This document shows, piece after piece, positions 44,802-52,874 of a stretch of DNA of 64,000 nucleotides. Numbering within the stretch: position 1 is the first letter of the stretch; every line of letters begins with the position of its first letter. Position numbers and translations under genes: made by a program. The notes under the pieces are model-generated. The model was not told where the DNA came from. It saw only the letters and a program-made list of their open reading frames with translations, and ran no database searches. The DNA comes from Salinisphaera orenii subsp. halophila YIM 95161 (GTDB taxonomy: Bacteria > Pseudomonadota > Gammaproteobacteria > Nevskiales > Salinisphaeraceae). The stretch is taken from contig NZ_AYKF01000001.1 in the NCBI RefSeq assembly GCF_003732545.1, forward strand, positions 186,001 through 250,000, in the 5' to 3' direction.

Positions 44802-45113
44802 GGTCTGCTGACGTTTCGTACGGGCGCCGCGTTGGCGTCCGCAGATCGTGTCCGGCAAGAGCGTGAGCCGCCGGCTCTGGGCGGGCCACGACCCAGACTT
44901 GCAAGGCTGCCGGGCGGCCCTAGTCGATCTTTCATGGGCGGCCCAACCCTTCGAGACAAGCGCCCGGTAAATCAATGACACGACGGCAATCCAGCGTTGC
45001 AGCACGCTGGTGCAGAATGACTGCATGGCGCGCACCACGCCTCGTCTTGCCGCCCATGGTCAATTTTTCGGAAAGCGCTTGGCGCGGACGCGTACGAAAC
45101 GCCAACAGCCCTA
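44799..45113 (+). mobile_element. Dispersed TIR element, copy D (315 bp)
   Basis: Left end TAGGGTCTGCTGACGTTTCG and right end (reverse complement) TTAGGGCTGTTGGCGTTTCG pair closely, so this copy has its own matched TIR variant, different from copies A to C. The interior keeps the family core: CGCAGATCGTGT, GGGCGGCCCAACCC, GACGGCAATCCAGCGTTGCA and GGCGCGCACCACGCCTCGTC. The first three bases are the stop codon of the acyltransferase gene. It lies between convergent genes and carries no credible ORF. Confidence 0.8.
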
Positions 45114-45134
45114 AGAAGCGCGTTTCGGCGCCGC

Positions 45135-47090
45135 TCAGGCCACGCGCTCGCGCTCCAGAAACGCGGCCAGATCGTTGATCGTCGGATAGTCGAACAGATC
45201 GGTCATCTCCAGCCGGTCCGGCCAGCGGGCCTCGATGCCCTCGTGGATCTGGGCCAGCTCCAGCGACGACAGGCCGATCTCGAACAGATCATCGTCGTAG
45301 CCGATACGCTTGTTCGGCGCCACCTCGTCGCAGATCGCCTTGAGATCCGCGGCGACGTCGCCTCCATCGCCGATTTCGTCGTCATCGGCCGCCGCGGGCT
45401 GCATCAGCACATCCAATTCCGCGGCCACGTCCGAGAACGCGCCGTCGGCATAATTGCGGGCGAGCAGCGATCGCTGCAGCTTGCCGCTGGTGGTCTTGGG
45501 CATGTGCGCGACCGGCAGCACGCGGGCGACCGCCAGCCCGGTGTGGTGGTTGATCACGGTCGCGATCTCGCGCGCCATCGGCACGAAATCCGCGAGATGG
45601 CCGCGAAAGACCACGAACAGCACCAGTTCGTCGGCATCGCCGCCGGGCGGGCGCACGCCGGCCGCGGCGATCTTGTTGAGTTCCACGCCCGCCGCGGCCT
45701 GGGCGACGTTCTCGAGATCCTGCGGATAGTGGTTCTGGCCGTTGACGAAGATGATCTCCTTCGCCCGGCCGGTGATCAGCAGATTCCCGTCGTGGGTGAA
45801 GCCGAGATCGCCGGTGTCGAGCCAGCCGTCGCCCATCAGCGCGGCCTCGTTGGCCGCGGCGTTGCGATGGTACCCGGCGGTGACGTTGTCGCCGCGGATC
45901 CACACCCGGCCGACGACATCGTCGGCCAGGGCCTGGCCCTCGGCATCGGCGATGCGCAGCTGCGTGCCCGCCACCGGGCGGCCGAGATCGACCAGCTCGA
46001 TGGCCTGGTCGGAATCGTCGAAACGCACGGCGTCGCCCACGCCGAGCTCGCCGCGCGCCACGCGGCGCGTGCGCATCCCGCCCCCGGCCGGCGGGAAGGT
46101 CGCCGCCAGGCTGGCCTCGGCCAGACCATAGACCGGGAACATGGTGCCGGCCGCCAGCCCCGTCGGCGCCAGCGTGTCGAGAAACTCGCGCACCAGCGGC
46201 GCGGCGATCGGCTCGGCGCCGTTGTAGATCAGGCGCACCGCCGAGAGATCGACGTCGGGCCGGCCCCGCGCGGCGATCGCCCGCAGCGTGTGGCGATAAC
46301 CGAAGTTCGGGGAACACAACAGCGTGGCTCGTTTCTCCGCGGCCTTCTCCAGCCACAGCAGCGGCCGGCGGGCGAACAGGTCCGTGGCCACCAGATGATG
46401 ATCGAAGCCGTTGCAGACCAGCGTGAGGTGAAAGCCGATCAGGCCCATGTCGTGGGTCAGCGGCATCCAGGACACGGCCACCTCGCGCGCGCCGAAGCGC
46501 GAGCCCTCGCTGATGGCGCGGATGTTGGCGAGCACATTGGCATGGCTGAGCACCACCCCCTTGGGATCGCCGGTGGAGCCGGAGGAGAACTGGATGAAGG
46601 CGGTGTCGTCGGGCCCCGGCGTGGCCCGCACCGCCTCGCGTTCCACCGCGGAGGGCTCGTCGGACACCGCGTTGTCGGCCAGGCGCGCGCCCGCATCGGC
46701 CGCCCCACGCGCCTCGAAGTAGGCGCGCAGACGCGCCATGTGGCGAGCGCCGGCGACCACCCGCGGCTCGTCCAGATGGGCCCAGACCCGGGCCAGTTTC
46801 TCCAAGTGCGCCTCCGAGGCGCCGGCCGCGATGGGCACCGGCACCAGCCCGCCGTAGATGGCGGCCCAGAAGAACTGGAGGAAATGAAGATTGTCGTCGA
46901 CGAACAGCACGAGCGGATCCCCGGGCTGCGCGCCGCGCGCCTGGAGCACGGCCAGCAGCCGCAACGCGGCCCGCGACAACAGGCCGTAGCTGACACGGCG
47001 CTCGTCGTTGGCGCCGTCGATGAAACCGATTTCTCCGGGGCCGTCGATCTGCGCGTCCAGCGCCTCGGCCAGGGTATGGAATGAAGGCAT
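45135..47090 (-). CDS. Fatty acyl-AMP ligase with C-terminal acyl carrier protein domain
   Basis: A 651-residue FAAL-type adenylate-forming enzyme. Core motifs are IQFSSGSTGDPKGVVLSHAN, MPLTHDMGLIGFH (the HDMGL typical of FAALs), YGLAEASLA, GWLDTGDLGF and the Lys in TTSGKLQRS. The last about 75 residues are a carrier protein with DDDLFEIGLSSLELAQIHE, whose Ser (about 609) would carry phosphopantetheine. It activates a fatty acid as acyl-AMP and loads its own ACP. It lies 18 bp downstream of a P450 gene in the same operon; a divergent phosphopantetheinyl transferase is the likely activator. No condensing or release enzyme is seen. Confidence 0.9.
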   Translation of the reverse strand: MPSFHTLAEALDAQIDGPGEIGFIDGANDERRVSYGLLSRAALRLLAVLQARGAQPGDPLVLFVDDNLHFLQFFWAAIYGGLVPVPIAAGASEAHLEKLARVWAHLDEPRVVAGARHMARLRAYFEARGAADAGARLADNAVSDEPSAVEREAVRATPGPDDTAFIQFSSGSTGDPKGVVLSHANVLANIRAISEGSRFGAREVAVSWMPLTHDMGLIGFHLTLVCNGFDHHLVATDLFARRPLLWLEKAAEKRATLLCSPNFGYRHTLRAIAARGRPDVDLSAVRLIYNGAEPIAAPLVREFLDTLAPTGLAAGTMFPVYGLAEASLAATFPPAGGGMRTRRVARGELGVGDAVRFDDSDQAIELVDLGRPVAGTQLRIADAEGQALADDVVGRVWIRGDNVTAGYHRNAAANEAALMGDGWLDTGDLGFTHDGNLLITGRAKEIIFVNGQNHYPQDLENVAQAAAGVELNKIAAAGVRPPGGDADELVLFVVFRGHLADFVPMAREIATVINHHTGLAVARVLPVAHMPKTTSGKLQRSLLARNYADGAFSDVAAELDVLMQPAAADDDEIGDGGDVAADLKAICDEVAPNKRIGYDDDLFEIGLSSLELAQIHEGIEARWPDRLEMTDLFDYPTINDLAAFLERERVA

Positions 47091-47108
47091 AGAAAGATCG
47101 TGAACTGC

Positions 47109-48419
47109 TTATCTCTGGGTCAATTGTAAATAAATTCCGGCCGCGGGCCGCAGGTTGATGCGCGATTCCATCGCCGGGGGCGCCTCGCCGGCGTAGCGCG
47201 GCGTGAAGCGCCGCAGCATGACCGCCAGATGCATCCCCATCTCCGTGCGCGCCATGTGCTCGCCCACGCAGTGGCGCGGCCCGGCGGCAAAGGGCACGAA
47301 CGCAAACCGGTGGCCCGGCTCGTCGTCGCGCGCGAAGCGCGCCGGATCGAAGCGCTGGGGGTCGCGCCAATGGGCATCGTGCCGATGGAGCACATAGGGG
47401 CTGATGAACACCTGCGACCCGGCCGGCAACCGATGCGCGCCGAGATCCGTGTCCACGCGGGCGCGACGCGACAGCAGCCAGCCGGGCGGATACAGCCGCA
47501 GCGTTTCGTCGATGACGCGACCGATGAAGGGCAGATCGGCACCGGGCCCACGAGTCCCCAACGCCGCCTCATCGACGGCATCCGCCTCGGCCCGGGCCCG
47601 CGCGCAGACGTCCTCGTGGGTGGCGATGAGATACCACGCCCAGGCGAGTACGCTCGCGGTGGTCTCGTGGCCGGCGACGATCAGTGTCATGACCTCGTCG
47701 ATGAGCGCCCGGGTGCTCATCGACGCGCCCGTCCGGCTGCGCGCGGCCAGCATGTGGCCGAGAAAATCGAACGCCGGCCGCGGTGCGGCCCGGCGCCGCT
47801 CGACGACGGCCGCGACCACCCCGGCCAGGCGATGGAACCGCGCCGCGAAGCGCAGATCGCGTTCGGGCGTCTCGGTCAGCAGGGCGAAGGGATTACCGTG
47901 GGCGGCCACGAGCGCCTCGTAATCGCGCCCGAAGATCGACTTGAGCACGATCACCAGCGTCAGCTCGCTGATATGCGCGGCCACGTCCACGGCCGCGCCG
48001 CCTGTGGCTGCAGCGGCCCAGCGCTCGGCGAGCGCACGGTTCTCGGCCAGCATCATGGCGTTGAAATCGGCCAGAGCCCGGGGCCGGAACGCCGGCTGCA
48101 TCAGACGCCGCTGGCGGGCCCAGAAGGCGCCTTCGCTGACCATGATGCCCTCGCCCAGCAGCAGCCGTACGCGATCCAGGCCCCGGCCCTTCTCGTAGTC
48201 CGCACCGCGCTTCACGAGCACCTGCCGGACCAGGCGCGGATCGTGTACGACCCAGTGGTCCGGCCCGCCGCGCGTGTCGGGCACGCGATACACCGCCCCG
48301 TACTCGCCATGCCAGCGACACAGCATGCGCCGGGTCTCGGCGTCCGGCGCGATCGGGAACGCGGTCCTCGGCCCGGCGAGACCGACCGACGCCGACGTTT
48401 CGGATAGGCTGCTCGCCAT
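47109..48419 (-). CDS. Cytochrome P450
   Basis: A 436-residue soluble bacterial P450. The I-helix is VAGHETTASVLAWAWYL, the K-helix ExxR is ETLR in IGRVIDETLRLYPPG, and the heme loop is FAAGPRHCVGEHMARTE with the Cys at about 384. There is no membrane anchor. It is the first gene of an operon with the FAAL-ACP gene, so the substrate may be an acyl chain held on that carrier domain, as for the ACP-bound substrate of P450BioI. No ferredoxin or reductase gene is adjacent. The ATG at 48419 begins the family N terminus. Confidence 0.92.
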   Translation of the reverse strand: MASSLSETSASVGLAGPRTAFPIAPDAETRRMLCRWHGEYGAVYRVPDTRGGPDHWVVHDPRLVRQVLVKRGADYEKGRGLDRVRLLLGEGIMVSEGAFWARQRRLMQPAFRPRALADFNAMMLAENRALAERWAAAATGGAAVDVAAHISELTLVIVLKSIFGRDYEALVAAHGNPFALLTETPERDLRFAARFHRLAGVVAAVVERRRAAPRPAFDFLGHMLAARSRTGASMSTRALIDEVMTLIVAGHETTASVLAWAWYLIATHEDVCARARAEADAVDEAALGTRGPGADLPFIGRVIDETLRLYPPGWLLSRRARVDTDLGAHRLPAGSQVFISPYVLHRHDAHWRDPQRFDPARFARDDEPGHRFAFVPFAAGPRHCVGEHMARTEMGMHLAVMLRRFTPRYAGEAPPAMESRINLRPAAGIYLQLTQR

Positions 48420-48496
48420 GTGGCACGACCCCGCGCCGATCGGGCGGGACCGGCCCACCGGCCTGCCACCGACGTTCGGCATATCAAGATTCCAAT

Positions 48497-49120
48497 ATGC
48501 GTGTACTATACACTATACTAGATGCATGCAGCAGCGATCGAGTGGATGGATTTGGCACCCGCGCCGACCTCCCGCCGGCATACCGTGGGCGCCTCGATCG
48601 CATGCGCAGCATCGAGGCCCGCCGGCGCACGCTCGCCGGCCTCTGGCTGCTGGATCACGGGCTGCGCGCCCGCGGCTTTGACGACGGCGCGCTCGCGCGG
48701 CTCGGCTTCAGCGCGGACGGCCGGCCGGAGATCGACGGCGGGCCGCCGTTCAACATCTCCCACAGCGAGGCATTGGTCGCCTGCGCCATCGCCCCGGAAG
48801 GCGCCGCGATCGGGCTGGACGTCGAAGCGCGACGACCGCGCTCGCCGACACGCCTGGCCCGGCTGCTGAGCGGTGACGAACGAACGGTCGCGCTGGCCGA
48901 ACCGCCGCGGTTCTTCGACTACTGGTGCGCCCGCGAGGCCACCGTCAAGGCCAGCGGCCGGGTCGGGCTGGCGCGCATCAAGGCGCTGACGCTCCACGCC
49001 GATCACGCCCGGCTGGACGGCCGCGACTGGCCGCTGCGGCGACTGGAACTGGCGGCCGGCTATGCCGCCTGCCTGGCCAGCGACCGGCCCATCGGCGACA
49101 TCGATCTGGTCGCTCTCTGA
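48497..49120 (+). CDS. 4'-phosphopantetheinyl transferase (Sfp-like)
   Basis: A 207-residue PPTase. Motifs are FNISHSEALVACAI at 85-98, IGLDVEARR with Asp108 and Glu110, and the catalytic YWCAREATVKASG with Glu147 and Lys151 (Arg replaces the more usual Lys before the Glu). It transfers the phosphopantetheine arm of CoA to carrier proteins. It is divergent from the P450/FAAL-ACP operon with 77 bp between starts, so the set is probably a unit. Size and motifs are of the Sfp/EntD type rather than AcpS. The ATG at 48497 is immediately downstream of an AT-rich promoter-like stretch. Confidence 0.87.
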   Translation: MRVLYTILDACSSDRVDGFGTRADLPPAYRGRLDRMRSIEARRRTLAGLWLLDHGLRARGFDDGALARLGFSADGRPEIDGGPPFNISHSEALVACAIAPEGAAIGLDVEARRPRSPTRLARLLSGDERTVALAEPPRFFDYWCAREATVKASGRVGLARIKALTLHADHARLDGRDWPLRRLELAAGYAACLASDRPIGDIDLVAL

Positions 49121-49313
49121 CAGGCGGAAGACCCGGGCGGCGGCCCATCACGCGTCTCGGCGCGCGGTCGGTCGAGACGACCATAAAAGGCCGGATCACC
49201 GACCGGCCCATGTTTCGTCGCGAACCGGACATCCAAGGCCCGGGCACGTCCGCGCACGGCGGCTCGATCGTTGGGCCGGCGCGCCGGATCACGCCGCGCT
49301 GACCGGCCCGCGG

Positions 49314-49850
49314 CTAACCGGCCTGCAGCCGATCACGCATGAGGAAATACAGGCCCGCGTAGATCTTGGGGTCGACCCGTATGCCCTCGGCCTCGCGCGC
49401 GGCGAGCCAGGCCTCGATCTGCGCCAGCGGCACCTCGTGCGGCGTGATCTGCTCGCTGTCGTCGCCGCCCCCGGCGTCGATGCGGGTCAGGTCGTGCGCG
49501 CGGTAGAAGGCCATGGTCTCGTTGGCCAGACCGGCGCTCGGCGGGCCGGCGCAGAGGAAGGTCAGCCGGCCCGGACGATGGCCCGTCTCCTCTTCCAGCT
49601 CGCGCGCGGCGGCAATTTCGAGGGCCTCGTCCTCTTCCCCGACGATGTCGCCGACCAGCCCCGCCGGCAGCTCCAGCACCGGCCCACCGATCGGCACCCG
49701 CGGCTGCTCGACCAGCAACAGGGCGTCGTCATCGGTGACCGCGACGATGATCACCGCCGCCCGCGCGTTGGCGCGCTCGACATATTCCCAGTTGTCGCGG
49801 CGTTTCAGGCGCAGGAACTCGCCGTCGTGAAGGATGGCTTCGGCGGGCAT
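49314..49850 (-). CDS. Nudix hydrolase (ADP-sugar pyrophosphatase type)
   Basis: A 178-residue Nudix protein. The box is PAGLVGDIVGEEDEAL then EIAAARELEEETG, an ADP-ribose-type variant with a short insertion before the helix. Upstream is LLLVEQPRVPIGGPVLELPA, and downstream FLCAGPPSAGLANETMAFY. It should cleave ADP-ribose or a related nucleoside diphosphate sugar in the cytosol. The exact substrate is not readable. It is transcribed in the same direction as the phosphoesterase gene upstream (70 bp), but a shared role is not obvious. Confidence 0.85.
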   Translation of the reverse strand: MPAEAILHDGEFLRLKRRDNWEYVERANARAAVIIVAVTDDDALLLVEQPRVPIGGPVLELPAGLVGDIVGEEDEALEIAAARELEEETGHRPGRLTFLCAGPPSAGLANETMAFYRAHDLTRIDAGGGDDSEQITPHEVPLAQIEAWLAAREAEGIRVDPKIYAGLYFLMRDRLQAG

Positions 49851-49919
49851 GATCCGGCTCGCATGGCTGACTGACCGCGCGATTCTAGCGGCTCCCGTGC
49901 GCGCCTGCCGAGCCTGGCC

Positions 49920-50726
49920 TCAGGCCGCGCGCAGCGTCCGCACCGGCCCTTCGGCGACGAGATCGTCCCAGTGGACGATCTCGAAGCGGCCGTCGTCGTG
50001 CTCGACGAGCGCGCTGCAGGACTCCACCCAGTCGCCGGCGTTGCAGTAGGTCACACCCTCGATGGTCTTGATCTCGGGGTGATGGATGTGGCCGCAGACG
50101 ATGCCGTCGAAACCGCGACGCCGGCACTCGTGGGCGACCGCCTTCTCGAACTCGCCGATGAAGTTCACCGCCGACTTGACCTTGTGCTTGGCGTAGGCCG
50201 ACAGCGACCAGTACGGATAACCCAGCCGGGCGCGCACGCTGTTGAAGTGGCGATTGACCCGCAGCAGCGTGACGTAGGCCACGTCGCCGATGCGCGCGAC
50301 CCAGCGGTGATAGCGCGTGACCACGTCGAACAGATCGCCGTGGATCACGAAGAAGCGGCGCTCGTCCGCGGTGACGTGCACCACGTCGTTGACCACGTGG
50401 ATGTTGCCCATGCGCAGTTCGTAGTCCACGAACTTGCGCAGGAAGTCGTCGTGGTTGCCGGTCACGTAGTAGACCTGGGTGCCGCGCTTGGACAGGGTCA
50501 GAATCCGCCGGATCACGTTCGTGTGCGCCTGCGGCCAGAAGAAGGTCGACTTGAGTCGCCAGCCGTCGACGATGTCGCCGACCAGGTACAGTCGATCGCA
50601 GCGGCAGTGCTTGAGAAAGGCCGCCAGCTTCTCCGCCTGGCTGCCGGCGGTGCCCAGATGGGCATCGGAGACGAACACGCTGCGATAGCGCCGGGTGGCG
50701 TTCGGCTGGTCCGGATTCGCGGTCAT
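49920..50726 (-). CDS. LpxH-like metallophosphoesterase (UDP-2,3-diacylglucosamine diphosphatase family)
   Basis: A 268-residue calcineurin-type phosphoesterase. Metal-site motifs are in order: VFVSDAHLG, YLVGDIVDGW, VTGNHDDFLR, VIHGDLFD and VCGHIHHPEI, ending CNAGDWVESCSA. This variant with GDIVDGW and long C-terminal half (MGNIHVV...RVNRHFNSV) is the form found in many proteobacteria under UDP-2,3-diacylglucosamine diphosphatase or UPF labels. It may act in lipid A synthesis or hydrolyse another membrane phosphoester. It is divergent from purD. Confidence 0.85.
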   Translation of the reverse strand: MTANPDQPNATRRYRSVFVSDAHLGTAGSQAEKLAAFLKHCRCDRLYLVGDIVDGWRLKSTFFWPQAHTNVIRRILTLSKRGTQVYYVTGNHDDFLRKFVDYELRMGNIHVVNDVVHVTADERRFFVIHGDLFDVVTRYHRWVARIGDVAYVTLLRVNRHFNSVRARLGYPYWSLSAYAKHKVKSAVNFIGEFEKAVAHECRRRGFDGIVCGHIHHPEIKTIEGVTYCNAGDWVESCSALVEHDDGRFEIVHWDDLVAEGPVRTLRAA

Positions 50727-50923
50727 GGCGTGGCCCTGGCTCGCATGGTGAGATCAGCATGACCGGGCCAGATCACGGCCGCGTGACACTGCGATGACGA
50801 AACGATGACGGCCGTGAAGCCGGCGCGCCGGCAGGGCTTTTTGCTAAGCTTGCCGCGCCTGGACGGCCTGCGGGGGCGGGCCGTCGTCACCAGCCTCGGC
50901 CAGGCCTCAACCGGACAGGGAGC

Positions 50924-52225
50924 ATGAGCCGGACAGCGCATCGCATTCTCATCGTCGGCGGCGGCGGGCGCGAGCACGCCCTCGCCTGGAAGATCGCGCA
51001 ATCACCGCGCGTGGACCGCGTCTGTGTCGCGCCGGGCAACGCCGGTACTGCAGGTATGGCCGGGGTGAGCAACATCGCCATCGATGCGGCCGACGTGTCG
51101 GGCCTGCGCGATTTCGCCCGCGACAACGACATCTCGCTGACGATCGTCGGTCCGGAGGCGTCACTGGCCGCCGGCATCGTGGATGCGTTCGAGGCCGCGG
51201 GTCTGGCCTGCTTCGGACCGCACCGCGGCGCCGCGCAGCTCGAGGCCAGCAAGGCCTTCTCCAAGGATTTTCTCGCCCGCCATGCGATCCCGACCGCGGA
51301 CTACGCCGTGTTCACGGACTACGCCGCGGCCGAACGCCACATCCGCGCGGCGGGCGCGCCGATCGTGATCAAGGCCGACGGCCTGGCCGCCGGCAAGGGC
51401 GTGCATCTGGCCACGACCGTGGACGAGGCACTGACCGCCGCCCGCGCGATGCTCGAGGACAGCACCCTGGGCGAATCCGGCGCCCGCATCGTCGCCGAGA
51501 GCTTTCTCGTCGGCGAGGAGGCCAGCTTCATCGCGCTGGTCGACGGCGAACACATCCTGCCGCTGGCCAGCTCCCAGGACCACAAGACGGCCTTCGACGG
51601 CGACACCGGCCCCAACACCGGCGGCATGGGCGCCTACTCCCCGGCCCCGGTGATGACCCCGGCCATCACCGAGCGCGTCATGGCCGAGGTCATCCGGCCG
51701 ACGGTCGCCGGCATGGCCGCCAACGGCCATGCCTTCAAGGGCTTCCTCTACGCCGGCCTGATGATCGACGACCGGGGCGATCCTCGCGTGCTCGAGTTCA
51801 ACGTGCGCCTGGGCGATCCCGAGACCCAGCCCATTTTCATGCGCCTGGACAGCGATCTCGTCGACCTCGTCGAGGCGGCGCTGGCCGGGCGCCTCGACCA
51901 GGTCGAGGCACGCTGGCGCGACGACGCCGCGGTGGGCGTCGTGATGGCCGCGGGCGGCTACCCGGGCCCGTATGACAAGGACGACGTGATCGAGGGCCTG
52001 GCCGAGGCCGAGGCGACCGGTGCCCAGGTCTTCCACGCGGGCACGCGGCTCGACGACGACGGCCGTGTGCGCACCGCCGGCGGGCGCGTGCTCTGCGTGT
52101 GCGCGCTGGGCGCCGACGTTGCCACGGCCCAGGCGCGCGCCTATGCTGGCGTGAAAAAAATAAGCTGGCGCGGCGCGATCTATCGCCGCGACATCGGCCA
52201 TCGGGCGATCGACCGCGACCGCTGA
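50924..52225 (+). CDS. purD: Phosphoribosylamine-glycine ligase
   Basis: A 433-residue GAR synthetase of purine synthesis. It starts with LIVGGGGREHALAWKIAQS, has the ATP-grasp blocks APIVIKADGLAAGKGVHLA and SSQDHKTAFDGDTGPNTGGM, and the metal-binding FNVRLGDPETQP. The C-terminal VMAAGGYPG region is complete. A GGGAG precedes the ATG at 50924. No purH is next to it; here it is followed after 67 bp by the retropepsin-like gene, which belongs to another module, so co-transcription is possible but not needed. Confidence 0.97.
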   Translation: MSRTAHRILIVGGGGREHALAWKIAQSPRVDRVCVAPGNAGTAGMAGVSNIAIDAADVSGLRDFARDNDISLTIVGPEASLAAGIVDAFEAAGLACFGPHRGAAQLEASKAFSKDFLARHAIPTADYAVFTDYAAAERHIRAAGAPIVIKADGLAAGKGVHLATTVDEALTAARAMLEDSTLGESGARIVAESFLVGEEASFIALVDGEHILPLASSQDHKTAFDGDTGPNTGGMGAYSPAPVMTPAITERVMAEVIRPTVAGMAANGHAFKGFLYAGLMIDDRGDPRVLEFNVRLGDPETQPIFMRLDSDLVDLVEAALAGRLDQVEARWRDDAAVGVVMAAGGYPGPYDKDDVIEGLAEAEATGAQVFHAGTRLDDDGRVRTAGGRVLCVCALGADVATAQARAYAGVKKISWRGAIYRRDIGHRAIDRDR

Positions 52226-52292
52226 CCCCGAACCGGGCCGCAGACTCCGCCCACCCCCACTCGACCACGCCACCGACTCCAGGATGATACGC

Positions 52293-52856
52293 ATGCGACC
52301 GCCCCGTCTCCGTTTTCTCGTTTCCGGCCTGTTCGTTCTCGCGCTGATGCCGGGCCTGCTGATACCCGCCTCGGCGGACAGCGACAAGACGATCTACGGC
52401 TGGGTCGAGAACGCCCGCATCGAGCCATGGGGCGTGGAGGCGAAGGCCAAGCTCGACACCGGCGCACTGACCTCGTCGCTGCACGCCACCGATATCGAGC
52501 GTTTCAAGCGCGACGGCGAGACTTGGGTGCGTTTCACCACGCGGATCGAGGACCAGCGTGACGAGGACATGGCCGAGCGCGAGTTCGAACGCCCGCTGTT
52601 CCGCCGTCTCCGGGTCACCGGGGCCGGCGGCAGCGATGAGCGCCCGGTGGTACTGCTGCGGATCTGCATGAACGACACGATCTACGAGGAACAGTTCTCG
52701 CTGCGCGATCGCGGCGATATGAACTATCCGATGCTGCTGGGTCGGCGCACCATCGAACACCTGGGCCTGATCGACGTCAGCGAGACCTTTCTGAACGAGC
52801 CGAGCTGCGACGACGACTCCGAATTCGTCGCGCAGGACGAAGACGACGACGCCTAG
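52293..52856 (+). CDS. Retropepsin-like aspartic peptidase (so-called ATP-dependent zinc protease family)
   Basis: A 187-residue secreted or periplasmic protein. A signal peptide (LRFLVSGLFVLALMPGLLIP, then ASA) precedes a retropepsin-like domain: GWVENARIEPWGVEAKAKLD-TGALTSSLHA, where DTGA is the aspartic-protease signature, and YPMLLGRRTIEHLGLIDV, typical of PF05618. The acidic tail is DEDDDA. The ATG at 52293 sits 8 bp after AGGA; an ATG nine bases earlier overlaps that site. It is the first gene of a three-gene unit with the inactive-transglutaminase 7TM protein and the ATP-grasp ligase. It probably trims or cleaves a peptide in the envelope. Confidence 0.87.
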   Translation: MRPPRLRFLVSGLFVLALMPGLLIPASADSDKTIYGWVENARIEPWGVEAKAKLDTGALTSSLHATDIERFKRDGETWVRFTTRIEDQRDEDMAEREFERPLFRRLRVTGAGGSDERPVVLLRICMNDTIYEEQFSLRDRGDMNYPMLLGRRTIEHLGLIDVSETFLNEPSCDDDSEFVAQDEDDDA

Positions 52857-52874
52857 ACAGCCGCGGCGCCCGGC

